Origin: DASQHW01 sp963837155
GTDB lineage: Bacteria > Actinomycetota > Acidimicrobiia > IMCC26256 > PALSA-610
Reading direction: 5' to 3'
Length of the DNA: 64,000 nucleotides
Assembly (NCBI GenBank): GCA_963837155.1
Contig: CAWIMB010000002.1
Location: 124,001-188,000, forward strand
The notes beneath the pieces were generated by a model that saw only the letters and a list, made by a program, of their open reading frames with translations, made no database searches and was not told the origin of the DNA. Shown here in pieces: positions 26,526-35,786 of this stretch (position 1 is its first letter; every line of letters starts with the position of its first letter). The position numbers were made by a program, and so were the translations under genes.

Positions 26526-27860
26526 ATGCCGACCTGGATAGTGATGAGCGGGCGGCGGGTCACGATCACGTTGTGTGTCGCGCTCGCGCCGTTCTGCGCG
26601 CTCACCGCGGCGGGTGCGACGCCGACGAGTGACACGGTCCCGTCGACGACGACCACGACCACCAGGCCGGATCCGCCGCCGGCGTTCGCGCTGCCGACCG
26701 ACTACGGGTTGCAGCTCATTCAGGCCCAGGCGCAAGCGAAGGTTGAGCTCGCCGCGGCCCGGGCGAAACTGCCGGGCGCCAAGCGGGTCGCGACGCGAGC
26801 GAAACGCGCGGACGTGCTCGCCCGCAAACAGCTGAAGCAGTTGACCGCGAGCGCACGGAGGACCTCGCGCAAGCTCGACGCGACACGCCAGCACCTGCGC
26901 GTCGCCGCCGCGCAGGCGTACATCCACGCAGACAGTGCCGGGCTGGCGGCCGCGATCTCGACGTTCACGGATGCGAACTCGGCGGTCGACGTCGCGAGCA
27001 AGCTGCACATGATCTCGACCTACGACAGCAACCAGCGCGACGCGCTCGAGGAATACCTCGATTTGAAGGCACGTCTCGACCGGCAGGTCGATGCGATCAG
27101 CCAACTGCGCGAACGCACGAGCCGTCTGTTGCTCGCGGCGACGCAGAATCTCAACAATGTGAAGCACACGATCGACGACGCCGCCCACCGGATCGCCGAC
27201 ACAGTGGTCGGCATCGCGAAGTTCGAGGCGGCGGCGACGAGTGCGTCCAGCCCGATCCTCGGGCCGTCCCGTCTGCACGCGAACCAGATGGCGGCGTTCG
27301 TCACGGCGCAGAAGTACAAGCCACGCATCACGGTGCCGTTGCGCGAACTCGCACAGTTGTACCTCGATGAAGGCACGCGGACGGGCGTACGAGGCGACGT
27401 CGCGTTTGCGCAGTCGATCCTCGAGACGGCCGGTTTCCGGAACCCGGGGAGTGCCGCGACCGACAACAACTTCGCGGGGATCGGCTGGTGCGACTCCTGC
27501 GCCCATGGCTACAACTTCCCCGATGCGCGCACAGGTGTGCGCGCCCAGCTCCAGCTCCTGCGCACCTACGTCGACCCGAAGTTCCCGGAGCCGGGCTATA
27601 CCGATCCGATCCTGTTGCGCGGCACCCTGCGACTCGGCTTCCGCGGCAACGTGCAGACGTGGTGGGACCTGTGGGGGACGTGGGCCACGGGCGCGATCTA
27701 CGGCCAACGCGTCTACGACATCTACCAACGCATGGTGAGCTTCGCCAAGCTCGTGCCCCCGCTGCCGCCGGCGAAGATCGGCGTGCCGCCGCCCGCGTCC
27801 GGGCAGCCGGGCGACATCACGAGGCCGATCGATTCGGGCCCAGGCACGAAGACGCCCTGA
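26526..27860 (+). CDS. Secreted coiled-coil peptidoglycan hydrolase (glucosaminidase-like)
   Basis: A 444-residue exported protein with a signal peptide (about 1-32, VTITLCVALAPFCAL), a Thr/Pro linker and a long Ala/Lys/Arg-rich coiled coil (about 60-235). From about 265 it carries a glucosaminidase-like catalytic domain with FAQSILETAGFRN, the Glu being the candidate acid, then NNFAGIGWCDSC and GVRAQLQLLRTY. A Pro-rich tail follows. The layout is that of actinobacterial NlpC/RipA-like cell-wall hydrolases with a regulatory coiled coil, but with a glycosidase in place of the NlpC/P60 peptidase. ATG 26544 is an alternative start. Confidence 0.8.
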   Translation: MPTWIVMSGRRVTITLCVALAPFCALTAAGATPTSDTVPSTTTTTTRPDPPPAFALPTDYGLQLIQAQAQAKVELAAARAKLPGAKRVATRAKRADVLARKQLKQLTASARRTSRKLDATRQHLRVAAAQAYIHADSAGLAAAISTFTDANSAVDVASKLHMISTYDSNQRDALEEYLDLKARLDRQVDAISQLRERTSRLLLAATQNLNNVKHTIDDAAHRIADTVVGIAKFEAAATSASSPILGPSRLHANQMAAFVTAQKYKPRITVPLRELAQLYLDEGTRTGVRGDVAFAQSILETAGFRNPGSAATDNNFAGIGWCDSCAHGYNFPDARTGVRAQLQLLRTYVDPKFPEPGYTDPILLRGTLRLGFRGNVQTWWDLWGTWATGAIYGQRVYDIYQRMVSFAKLVPPLPPAKIGVPPPASGQPGDITRPIDSGPGTKTP

Positions 27861-27877
27861 TCGGTAAGAGTTCCGGC

Positions 27878-28720
27878 ATGCGGTTCGCGGTCTTCACCGT
27901 CAGCCTGCCGGAGTGGTCGCCTCCCGAAGCGGTGACGCGGTTGCGCGAGCTCGGATACGACGGCGTCGAGTGGCGTGTCACCGATCAGCCACCGTTCGAC
28001 GAGACCGCGACTCCCGGCTTCTGGTGGGCGAACCGTTGCACGTGGCCATTCGCCTCGTTCGTCGAGGACGCTCGCGCTATCCGGGCGCTGAGTGACGACG
28101 CCGGTCTCGCGTTGCCGAATGTCGGCACGTACGCCGCGTGCAGTGACCGCGACGCGGTCGAGCGCGCGATGCGAGGTGCAGCGCGCGCCGGTTCGCCGAG
28201 TGTGCGCATCACCGTGCCGCAATACGACGGCAAGGCGCCGTATCTCCCCGTGCGCGATGCGGCCCTGCGCGACTTCGACGGCGTTGTTCGCACCGCGCAA
28301 CGCCATGGTGTGTGCGCGCTCGTTGAGATTCACATGCAGACGATCGTGCCCAGCGCGAGTGCGGCCGCCGCGTTTCTCGGCGAGTTCGATCCGTTGCACG
28401 TCGGTGTGATCCATGACGCCGGCAACATGGTGTTCGAAGGTCACGAGGCGTACCGCATGGGTCTGGAGTTGCTGGGCCCGTACCTCGCGCACGTGCACTT
28501 GAAGAGTGCGCGATGGGTACACGACGATCGCGCCGGCTGGCATCCGGAGTTCGCACCGCTTCGGGACGGCGCGGTTGACGTGCGGGCCTTGTTCGAAGCG
28601 CTCGCAGCAGTCGGCTACGACGGCTGGATCTCGTTCGAGGACTTCTCGACCGCGCAACCGTTGTTGGAGCGAACTCGCGACAATCTCGAATTCGCGAAGA
28701 CCGTGTTAGCGGGGGTGTAA
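27878..28720 (+). CDS. Sugar phosphate isomerase/epimerase-like TIM barrel
   Basis: A 280-residue protein with the xylose-isomerase-like AP endonuclease-type TIM barrel: RLRELGYDGVEWR at the first strand, ALVEIHMQ (Glu150), GVIHDAGNMV (His179, Asp180) and AHVHLKSAR, then WISFEDFST (Glu254). These Glu, Asp and His residues form the usual divalent-metal site. Enzymes of this group include hydroxypyruvate isomerase, inosose dehydratase and tagatose epimerase-like proteins. The exact reaction is unknown. The 3' end overlaps the convergent P450 by 15 nt. Confidence 0.82.
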   Translation: MRFAVFTVSLPEWSPPEAVTRLRELGYDGVEWRVTDQPPFDETATPGFWWANRCTWPFASFVEDARAIRALSDDAGLALPNVGTYAACSDRDAVERAMRGAARAGSPSVRITVPQYDGKAPYLPVRDAALRDFDGVVRTAQRHGVCALVEIHMQTIVPSASAAAAFLGEFDPLHVGVIHDAGNMVFEGHEAYRMGLELLGPYLAHVHLKSARWVHDDRAGWHPEFAPLRDGAVDVRALFEALAAVGYDGWISFEDFSTAQPLLERTRDNLEFAKTVLAGV

Positions 28721-29959
28721 CCGCACCGGCATATGCCGGATACCAGTGTGTTTGTTGCTCCGTGTCCACTCGACGTCACCGGTGAGGGCAACGTCATGCA
28801 CGCGATCGAAGAGCTCATCGAGCACGACGCGGATCTCGAGGCGGGCCAGGTTCGCACCGAGGCAGTGGTGGATCCCGTGACCGAAGCCGAGGTGCGGGTT
28901 CGGATCGCGTCGAAGGTCGAACCGGAACGGATCTGCGAACACCAACTCGTCGCGATTCGCGGACGCCTCCCAGAACACGACCTTGTCACCGGCCCCAATC
29001 GTCTGGCCGCCCAGCTCGACGGTACGCGTTGCGGTTCGCCGGTTGTACGACGCGGGATGCGTCCACCGTACGATCTCCTCGACCGCGGTCGGCATGACCG
29101 ATCGATCGTCGCGCAGCAACGCGAGCTGATCGGGAGCCTCGATCATCGCAACGATTGCACCAGCGATCGCGTTGCGCGTTGTATCCGCGCCCGCCGCCCA
29201 CAGCAGAGAGAAGAAGAACTGCAGCTCGGGGTCGGTGAGCTGGGGTGGGTCTTCCCCTTCGAGGCGCGCGTGGCACACGACCGACAGCATGTCGTCGGCT
29301 GGGTGGGCGCGTTTGGCGGCGATCAGCTCCGAGCCGTACGCGAACATCGACGTGGCGGCACGCGCGGCGTCGTCGGTGGCCTCGAACGCCTCCCGGCGGC
29401 CCCGGAAGTCGAACGAGTGCTCGATCCATTCGAACAGCTGGTGTCGGTCTTCTTCCGGTATGCCCATCAGAATGCAGATCGCTTGCATCGGCAGCTCGCC
29501 CGCGACCTCGTTCACGAAGTCGCACTCGCCCTTTGTCAAAGCAGTCTCCACGAGCGCGGACACGCGCTGGCGGAGATCGGTGTCGAGCCGGGCGATCGTG
29601 CGCGGCGTCAAGCCTTTGCTCACGAGCAGCCGGACGCGCTGGTGGCGCGGGTCGTCCATCATGTTCAGCATCTGGCCTGCCATCGGCAGGTCGTTGAGCG
29701 TCGTGCCGCCGTACGGACGCGTTCCGCCGGTCTCGGACGAGAACGAGCCGGGATCGTGCACAACCGCCATGCATTCGGCGTGCGTGTGCACCGACCAGAA
29801 GCCTTCGGCATCAGGCGTGTGGTCGGTGGGCTCGTGCCACATGACCGGCGCGGCGCGTCGCAGCTCGGTGAAAACACCGTGCGGGAAGCCGTGCGCGAAG
29901 AGATCCAGATCGGTGAGGTCGGGAATGTCCGCCAAGATCCGGACGTTAACCCCCACCAT
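28706..29959 (-). CDS. Cytochrome P450
   Basis: A P450 of about 417 residues, with the I-helix AGADTTRN (conserved Ala-Gly and Asp-Thr), the K-helix ExxR as EEIVR, and the haem-binding loop FGHGIHHCLGANLA with the axial Cys. It would hydroxylate a lipophilic substrate using an external ferredoxin system. The N-terminal ATG at 29959 lies in a CATG shared with the opposite gene. An internal TTG near 29941 (before ADIPDLTDLDLF) is a credible start, because family members often begin close to that motif. CYP family not assignable here. Confidence 0.92.
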   Translation of the reverse strand: MVGVNVRILADIPDLTDLDLFAHGFPHGVFTELRRAAPVMWHEPTDHTPDAEGFWSVHTHAECMAVVHDPGSFSSETGGTRPYGGTTLNDLPMAGQMLNMMDDPRHQRVRLLVSKGLTPRTIARLDTDLRQRVSALVETALTKGECDFVNEVAGELPMQAICILMGIPEEDRHQLFEWIEHSFDFRGRREAFEATDDAARAATSMFAYGSELIAAKRAHPADDMLSVVCHARLEGEDPPQLTDPELQFFFSLLWAAGADTTRNAIAGAIVAMIEAPDQLALLRDDRSVMPTAVEEIVRWTHPASYNRRTATRTVELGGQTIGAGDKVVFWEASANRDELVFADPFRFDLRRDPNPHLGFGHGIHHCLGANLARLEIRVVLDELFDRVHDVALTGDVEWTRSNKHTGIRHMPVRLHPR

Positions 29960-30392
29960 GCCCAACCTTGAAGACTTCGCCGGCGACTTCCGCGCCTACA
30001 ACCAGGCCGTCGTCGACGAATTTCGTGACAACGGTGGCCAGGTGACCGGCATGTTCGCCGGTGCTCCGCTTGTGCTGCTCACCCACACCGGGGCGAAGTC
30101 CGGCAAGCAACGGACCTCACCGGTCGTCTACACCCGCGACGGCGACAACATCGTGGTGATCGCATCGAAGGGCGGCGCGCCGACGCACCCGGACTGGTAC
30201 CACAACCTCGTCGCGCATCCTGAGGTCACCGTGGAGCTCCCGAACGAGAAGTTCGACGCCCGGGCCCGCACTGCGACGGGCGATGAGCGCGAGCGGCTGT
30301 TCCGCGCGCAAGCAGATGTGATGCCGAACTTCGACGAGTACCAGAAGAAGACCGAGCGCCAGATCCCGGTCGTCGTGCTCGAGCGCGTCTGA
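29958..30392 (+). CDS. Deazaflavin (F420)-dependent nitroreductase-like protein
   Basis: A 144-residue protein matching the DDN/Rv3547-type family: FRANGG-like start (FRDNGGQVTG), LVLLTHTGAKSGKQRTSPV, IVVIASKGGAPTHPDWYHNL and HPEVTVELPNEKF. These segments form the split-barrel F420-binding site. It would catalyse F420H2-dependent reduction (quinone- or nitro-reductase-like). The ATG overlaps the divergent P450 ATG within CATG, so one shared promoter region must lie inside one of the coding ends. Confidence 0.9.
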   Translation: MPNLEDFAGDFRAYNQAVVDEFRDNGGQVTGMFAGAPLVLLTHTGAKSGKQRTSPVVYTRDGDNIVVIASKGGAPTHPDWYHNLVAHPEVTVELPNEKFDARARTATGDERERLFRAQADVMPNFDEYQKKTERQIPVVVLERV

Positions 30393-30410
30393 GAACCCGC
30401 GCCGCCTCCC

Positions 30411-31401
30411 TCAAGGGAGCAGCGAGGAGCGGCCCGCCGACCAGGCGTGCAGCAGGTGTTCCGAGAAGGCGGCTTCGGTCTTCTCAAGTGCGCGGGCGCC
30501 GAACACGATGTCGCGCGCCAGCGCGGGCTCGTCGCGCGCGAGGCCGCTCGCCATGTCGTGCAGCGCGATGCGCCCGTGGTCGACATCGGCTTCAACGTGC
30601 GCGTCGTAGAACGGTGCGCCTTCCGGGATCCCCAGGCGGCGCAGGGTGTCTGCGTACCGTCCCATGGGCTGCACGGAGCACATCTCAAACAGCGCGAGGT
30701 GTCCGACCAGGGCGCCTCGCCATCTCCGGTGCAACCCGAACATCGAGATCAGGTTGACCGTGGCGAGCGTCACTGCCGGAATCCGATCGAGGTACGCGCC
30801 GTACGTGGGGTCGAGCTCCAACGCGTGCATCGTGTTCGCGAACAACGTCGCGTGCATCAGCTCGCCGCGACCATCTCCGTACTCGCCGTGCTGAATCTCG
30901 ACGAGCGCAGCCTTCGCTCTGCCGTCCAGACGCGGAATCGCCCACGTATGCGGATCAGCTTCCTTCAGCTGGTAGGCCGACCGGTGGATTGCGAACTCTC
31001 GCATCTGTTGGAGCGAGCCGTGCTCGCAGAACCATTGCGAGAGCGAAGGTCCGCCACCGGATGTGAGGGCGCGGAGCTCGTTTGCGACCTCCGCCGGTTC
31101 GACGTCGGGAATGACGATCGCCAGCGCGCAGCTCGCGTTCAAATGCCCGCTCGAGGCGGGCGCGTTCCCGGAGGAGTGACGGTTCCCACTCCCAGCCTTC
31201 GTCGACACCGGCAAAGCCCCGGTAGTGCAACTCGTACGCGATGTACAACGCGAGCATCGCGTCGTCGTCGCGGCAGACGGGGCCGACAAACGCGGGCAGC
31301 AGCGGCAGCTCGTGCGGAGGGTGCTGCAGATGCGCGAGCAGGCAGGCGCCGACCGGCCCGCGGGCGTTCGGCAGCGTCGGTCCGGTCGCGGTGCGCGACA
31401 T
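30411..31401 (-). CDS. Iron-containing redox enzyme family protein, frameshifted
   Basis: From the ATG at 31401 (MSRTATGPTLPNARGP) the first frame has haem-oxygenase-like helices (LYIAYELHYRGF, and EPSLLRERARLERAFE). Near 31135 it shifts to IPDVEPAEVANELRAL. It then continues with EIQHGEYGDGRGELMHATLFANTM, YGAYLDRIPAVTLATVNL and FYDAHVEADVDHGRIALHDM, which give the His/Glu metal ligands of the TENA/haem-oxygenase-like di-iron fold. Repaired length is about 330 residues. The family oxidises small acids and amines with O2. The 75-nt gap from the upstream operon leaves cotranscription open. Confidence 0.78.
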
Positions 31402-31476
31402 ACCAAGGGGTTGAAGTGCGGCTTCGATGCTCTCAGTGTTCCCACTCGGGGGCCGCGGGAACCCGAGCGCGGAGCA

Positions 31477-32035
31477 CTAGGTCTGGATACCGCGATACTC
31501 GGCGCCGGCGCGTTCGGCCATCTCCCGTACCGAGTCGACGACTGGACGGACCGCGTCCATGTCGACCTGGGCCGCGACTTCGGCACCGCCGGCCGCGGTG
31601 AGCATCTCCGGAAGACGCGTGCGCAGACGTTCGATAACCCACAGGAGCATGTCGCCGTGCGCGATCGTGTCGAAGTCGATGACCTGATTGATGACGCCGC
31701 CGTCCCCGGTCCGGTGCACGTAGTGGTAGTGCGGTTCGTCCTCGAAGACATCGAAGCGCAGATACTCGTGTCCGTCGTCGGTCCCGCACACGTGTATCGA
31801 CACGCCCGCGTCGAAGAAACCACCCTCGGGCGACCGTTCCTCGAGCTCGGCGAGTTGCGCGGCGTCACCGGCGTAGGTCGCGCGCAGCGATTCCGGGTCG
31901 ACATCGCGATACTCGACGCCGAACGTCACCGCACCGGCGCGGTATGAGGTGGTTGTGCGCCGGCACCGGCGGCTGCGGCGAGATGTTGTACACCTTGCCG
32001 ATGAGGTTCGGGCCCAGGGCTTCCGCTCCGGTCAT
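31477..32035 (-). CDS. Conserved hypothetical protein, frameshifted
   Basis: The ATG at 32035 overlaps the amidohydrolase stop (ATGA). The first 33 residues (MTGAEALGPNLIGKVYN) are in one frame, and near 31940 the frame shifts to TFGVEYRDVDPESLRA. The rest has GGFFDAGVSIHVCG, DEPHYHYVHRTGDGG and NQVIDFDTIAHGDMLLWV. Length is about 185 residues. The HYHYVH cluster and conserved acidic positions suggest a binding pocket, but no family is confidently recognised. The gene is the last of the coupled operon with amidohydrolases and a PaaK-like ligase, so a role in that pathway is inferred. Confidence 0.65.
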
Positions 32036-32844
32036 CGGGCCTCCAAGCGAGTGAACACACGCCGCGCCGTGTCACCGAGCAGCGCGTGGTCATTGTCGAG
32101 TCCGAGCTCGGCCAGCTGCGTCACCGCCTGCGCGTGGCCGACCGTCGGGAAGTTTGTTCCGAACAGAACCTTGTGGCTCGGCAGGTAGTCGACGAGCGGG
32201 GTGGGCCATCGACGCGGCGGGTAGGACGCGGTTCCGAGGAACACATTCGGGAACTTGCGCGACATCGCGATTGCCTCGTCGACCCACGGGTAGCCCGTAT
32301 GGGACAGCACGAAGCGCGTGTCGGTGAAGAACAGGGCCGGCCGGTCGATGCCGATCGGGCGACCGCACTCGCTCGGCGTCATGCCGCCGGAGACGCCGGC
32401 TTGCATGACGACGGGGACATCGCGTGCGCCCGCGAGCGCGTAGAAGGGGTAGTACTCGGCGGCATCGAAGGGTCGGTCGAAGCTGTGCGTGTGCAAGTAG
32501 CAGCCCACGACCCATTGATCGTCGAAGCGCCGGTTCATCTCCCGAACGGCGTTGATGCCGTCGCGAGGGTCAACGAGCGCGAGCGCCACGAAGCGGCCGG
32601 GCCATTGCTTGGCGAGTTGCGCGGTTTCTTCCCATCGCGCGGCGACGGGAGTGAAGTCGTGCTCGTCGAGATCGCCGGTCGGCAGCACCAACGTGTCGAT
32701 GCCGAGCTCGTCCATGCGCGCGACCATTGCCTCCGGTTCGAGAAACTCGTCGCGCCGGATCTTGAGCGACAGGCCTTCGGTCGCGGCATCCCAGACCGCC
32801 GTGCGGTCGGGCCAGAACGCGTTGCACAAGGAGTCAACGATCAT
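32032..32844 (-). CDS. Amidohydrolase-family protein lacking metal ligands
   Basis: A 270-residue Amidohydrolase_2-like TIM barrel with FVALALVDPRD, VVMQAGVSGG, FVLSHTGYPWVDEA, NVFLGTASYPPRRWP and VLFGTNFPTVGH. The N-terminal metal motif DxH is replaced by VDSLCNAFWP, and the C-terminal GTDxP Asp is Asn (GTNFP). Loss of both ligands suggests a metal-free hydrolase or decarboxylase, as known for LigI-like members of the superfamily. It overlaps the ligase gene by 11 nt upstream and the unknown gene by 4 nt downstream. Confidence 0.8.
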   Translation of the reverse strand: MIVDSLCNAFWPDRTAVWDAATEGLSLKIRRDEFLEPEAMVARMDELGIDTLVLPTGDLDEHDFTPVAARWEETAQLAKQWPGRFVALALVDPRDGINAVREMNRRFDDQWVVGCYLHTHSFDRPFDAAEYYPFYALAGARDVPVVMQAGVSGGMTPSECGRPIGIDRPALFFTDTRFVLSHTGYPWVDEAIAMSRKFPNVFLGTASYPPRRWPTPLVDYLPSHKVLFGTNFPTVGHAQAVTQLAELGLDNDHALLGDTARRVFTRLEAR

Positions 32845-34205
32845 CGCGGAATCTCTTCAACTTCGGGCTCGTCCCGACGCCGGTCAGGCCGTCGAGCGCA
32901 CCAGGTGGCACGACTTCGACGCGCATGCGTACGCCGAGGCGGTCCTTGATCCGCGCCTCGACCACACGTTGCAGCCCTGGGAACTCGGAAGCAGCTTGGT
33001 CGCTGACGACGGCGACCACCATCTCGTCGCGGTTGTCCTCGCGTATCGCGCGTACGAAGTAGTCCGGTGCGATGCCTTCGACTGCTGTCGCGACGTCGCC
33101 TACGGCTTCGGGCCACACGTTGATCCCGCGCAGCTTGACCATGTTGTCGGCCCGGCCCGCGAACGGCGCCATCTTGCGCAGCCAGCTGCCACACGCGCAC
33201 TGCTCGCGCGGGTACAGGTACGAGAGATCCATGATGTTGTACCGGAATTGCGGGCTGCCGGTCTTGTACAGCTCGGTGATGCAGAGGGAGCCGAGCTCGC
33301 CGTCGGGCAATCGTTCGCCGGTCTCGGGGTCGACGATCTGCACAATGAACGCGTCCTCGAAGATGTGGAGTCCGTCGTGTTCCGGGCACTCGACCGATAC
33401 CCACTGCACTTCGTGGAAGCCGTAGGAGTTGAAGCACTCGACGCCGAAGGTCGGACTCGAGTAGGTCGCGGTCGCCGATGTTTGGCAGCGCCTTGATGTT
33501 GAAGTCGTTCTTCGGGTCGTAGCCCATCGTGCCGCGACGTCGGCGAGGCGCAGGAGATAGTCGCCGGTTGTGAGGATGGCGGTTGCGCCGTACTCGATCG
33601 CGAGCTCGACCTGCCGCTCCGAGCTCGTGACGGTGCCCGCGCTTGCCGTCAGCACGACACAGTTCAACCAACGGTGGAGCGCTTCGTCGAAGATCCATGC
33701 TCCGTTGTGCGTGCCGTAGAGCCACGAGTTCATCACGACATCGCCCGGCCGGATCCCTTGCATATAGAGCGCGCGTGCGGTCAGCAACGCGCCCACATCG
33801 CGATCCCACTGTGTGTAGAACGTCGGCCGCGACTTTCCCGTCGTGCCGCCGGACATGTACACGCGCATGGGTCCGGTCGCCGCGTCGGCCGGCGTCACCG
33901 CCTGGTAGTCGCCCCACGGCGGGTGCGCGTCGATGCTCTGGCGAATGTCGTCGACCGTGTAGCACGGCGCGCGCCACAGATCCTCGAGGGTGCGCAGTTC
34001 GGAGGCGTCGAAGCCCGCGGCCGCCCAGCGCCGCGCGAAGAACGGCACCCGCGCGGCAGAAGCCGCCCTGGCTTGCAACCGCTCGAGTTGCACGCGCTCG
34101 ATCTCTTCGGGTGGAGCGAGCCACGCGCTCTCGAAATACTCCGGCGGCGGCGGATACGCGCGCATCGAGCGCGTCATAGTCGACGGCCTCGAACGCGCGA
34201 ATCAT
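32834..34205 (-). CDS. PaaK-like AMP-forming CoA ligase, frameshifted
   Basis: The ATG at 34205 (MIRAFEAVDYDALDAR) overlaps the upstream amidohydrolase stop by ATGA. Near 34165 the frame shifts to AYPPPPEYFES. It shifts again between about 33530 and 33450, where GTMGYDPKNDFNIKALPNIG is read in another frame before TFGVECFNSYGFHE. Other features are the P-loop YMSGGTTGKSRPT, YRYNIMDLSYLY-like region, the Cys-containing ACGSWLRK, and VKLRGINVWPEAV, the hinge/C-terminal domain form seen in phenylacetate-CoA ligases. It would activate an aromatic or other carboxylic acid to its CoA ester. Three indels make this the most damaged gene of the operon. Confidence 0.8.
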
Positions 34206-35344
34206 TCGGGCAAGTACCCTGGCGGGAACCGGTACAGGTCGACGGCGTTGTCCCAGAGGATCTTGCGCTTGGCGTCGTCGTCGATCACGTCGAGGCCGAG
34301 GAAGTGTTCGGTCGCCCTCGGGTACTTCGAGTCCGGGTGCGGGAAGTCGGTCTCGAACACGATGTGGTCGTTGCCCATCCAACGGACGACATCGGCGACG
34401 AACTTGTCCTCGCACTCCGTGGAGATCCAGCAGTTGCGTGCGAAGTACTCCGTGGCGGTCATCGTCAGCTCGGGTGCTTCCGCGGCACCCGCGAGCTCCA
34501 GGTGCTCGTCGATGCGGTGCAGCCACGACGGCAGCCAGCCGCATCCGGCCTCCATGTACGCGCACCGCAAGCGCGGGAACCGTTCGTAGACGCCTTGCAC
34601 GATCATCGACAGCATCGCGGACTGCGCTTCGTGCGGATGCACAACGGTGTGCCACTCGGTGAACGTCGTGAAGCGGTCAGAACCCGCGGTCTGCGCGTTC
34701 AGCCCCATGTACTCGTGCGTCGCGAACGCGCAATCGAGGTCCTGCAAGAGCTCGTATACCGGGTCGTAGTAGCGGTCACCAAGGCTGCGATGGTTGAACT
34801 GATCGGGCCGGGCCCAGAAGCACCGCACGCCGAGCTCGTCGTAGGCATAGCGGATCTCGTCGACCGCGCGTGCGACGTCATTCAACGGCACGGGACCCGA
34901 AGCGAGCACTCGACCGCCCGATTGCTCGCGCATCTCCGCGCCCCAGAGGTTGTAGGCCCGTGCCATCGCGGCTTGCAGCTCGGGGTCGATGCCGTCCAGC
35001 CACATGTCGTACTCGGGTCCGTAGATCACCATCACGTCGACGCCTTCGGCCTCGAGGGCAGTAGCAACGCGGTCGCCGGTGAATCCCTTCAGCACGAGGT
35101 CCTCGCCGTACTTGGCGACCATGTCGTCGGTGGTCCAGTTGATCGCCTTCTGAAAGTTGCCGTAGATGCTCGTGGAGTGCTGGCTCCAGCGGCCGTCGAC
35201 GGTGACCGGGTTGTAATGGTCGAAGCCGGGAGGGCTGCGGCGGCCGACGCGGTCGCGGAAACCCGCGTCGAGGAACCGCGGCCAGAGATCCGGCGGATAG
35301 ATCACATGGGCATCGGCGTCGAACACTCGCAGGCCGTCGCGCAT
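34202..35344 (-). CDS. Amidohydrolase-family protein (ACMSD/COG2159-like)
   Basis: A 380-residue TIM-barrel amidohydrolase. It has the metal motif DADAHV (DxH) at residues 9-14, ALEAEGVDVMVIYGPEYD, FATHEYMG (His), RLRCAYMEAGCGWLP and FETDFPHPDS with the conserved Asp and His. This set fits the Amidohydrolase_2 family of decarboxylases and hydrolases such as ACMSD and 2-amino-3-carboxymuconate-type enzymes. It is the first gene of a leftward operon with the CoA ligase. The ATG overlaps the divergent region of the cupin gene. Confidence 0.88.
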   Translation of the reverse strand: MRDGLRVFDADAHVIYPPDLWPRFLDAGFRDRVGRRSPPGFDHYNPVTVDGRWSQHSTSIYGNFQKAINWTTDDMVAKYGEDLVLKGFTGDRVATALEAEGVDVMVIYGPEYDMWLDGIDPELQAAMARAYNLWGAEMREQSGGRVLASGPVPLNDVARAVDEIRYAYDELGVRCFWARPDQFNHRSLGDRYYDPVYELLQDLDCAFATHEYMGLNAQTAGSDRFTTFTEWHTVVHPHEAQSAMLSMIVQGVYERFPRLRCAYMEAGCGWLPSWLHRIDEHLELAGAAEAPELTMTATEYFARNCWISTECEDKFVADVVRWMGNDHIVFETDFPHPDSKYPRATEHFLGLDVIDDDAKRKILWDNAVDLYRFPPGYLPE

Positions 35345-35356
35345 GACCGAACACTA

Positions 35357-35373
35357 CGCTCACGCCGTGAGCG
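35357..35373. promoter_or_regulatory. Palindrome in divergent start region
   Basis: An inverted repeat, CGCTCAC and GTGAGCG, with a GCC spacer. It lies between the divergent amidohydrolase and cupin starts and includes the likely GTG start of the cupin gene. It may be an operator for the catabolic operon. Confidence 0.35.
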
Positions 35374-35786
35374 ACACGACCGGCCCGCACTTCTTCGTCC
35401 TCGATGAAATCGAGTGGCCCGACGAACGGAAGGCTCCGACCGCGCCACGCGAGCTCGTCGAGCAGGCGCAGCGGTCGGGTGCACGGCGCAAGTTCCTTGC
35501 CCACGGTGAGGGCGGATTCTTCTCGCAGTACTCAGAGTTCCCGGCGGGCTTCACAGTGCCGATGCACAGCCACGATCACAACGAAGTGATCCTGCTGCTT
35601 GCCGGCAGCTGCACGATGCTGGCGAGCGATGGCCTCGGCGACGGGCACCCGACGCTGCACGCCGGCGACTCGATGGTGCTGATCGGCGGCTACGAATACG
35701 GGTTCCGCGCGGGTGACGACGGCATGCGGTTCGTGACGATCCGCACGGGCAAGGCCGACACCAAGCTCACGGGTTCGTCGCAGTAA
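35367..35786 (+). CDS. Single-domain cupin protein
   Basis: From GTG 35367 (VSDTTGPHFF) the product is 139 residues; an ATG 24 nt upstream would add eight residues but clashes with the divergent start. The cupin motif reads PMHSHDHNEVILLLAG with the metal-binding His residues, followed by HPTLHAGDSMVLIGGYEYGF. A family-specific segment RKFLAHGEGGFFSQ precedes it and is shared with the cupin at 42612 (RKFLAQGDAGFFAQ). Likely a small dioxygenase, isomerase or binding protein in the same degradation pathway. Its 3' end overlaps the convergent methyltransferase by 20 nt. Confidence 0.8.
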   Translation: MSDTTGPHFFVLDEIEWPDERKAPTAPRELVEQAQRSGARRKFLAHGEGGFFSQYSEFPAGFTVPMHSHDHNEVILLLAGSCTMLASDGLGDGHPTLHAGDSMVLIGGYEYGFRAGDDGMRFVTIRTGKADTKLTGSSQ

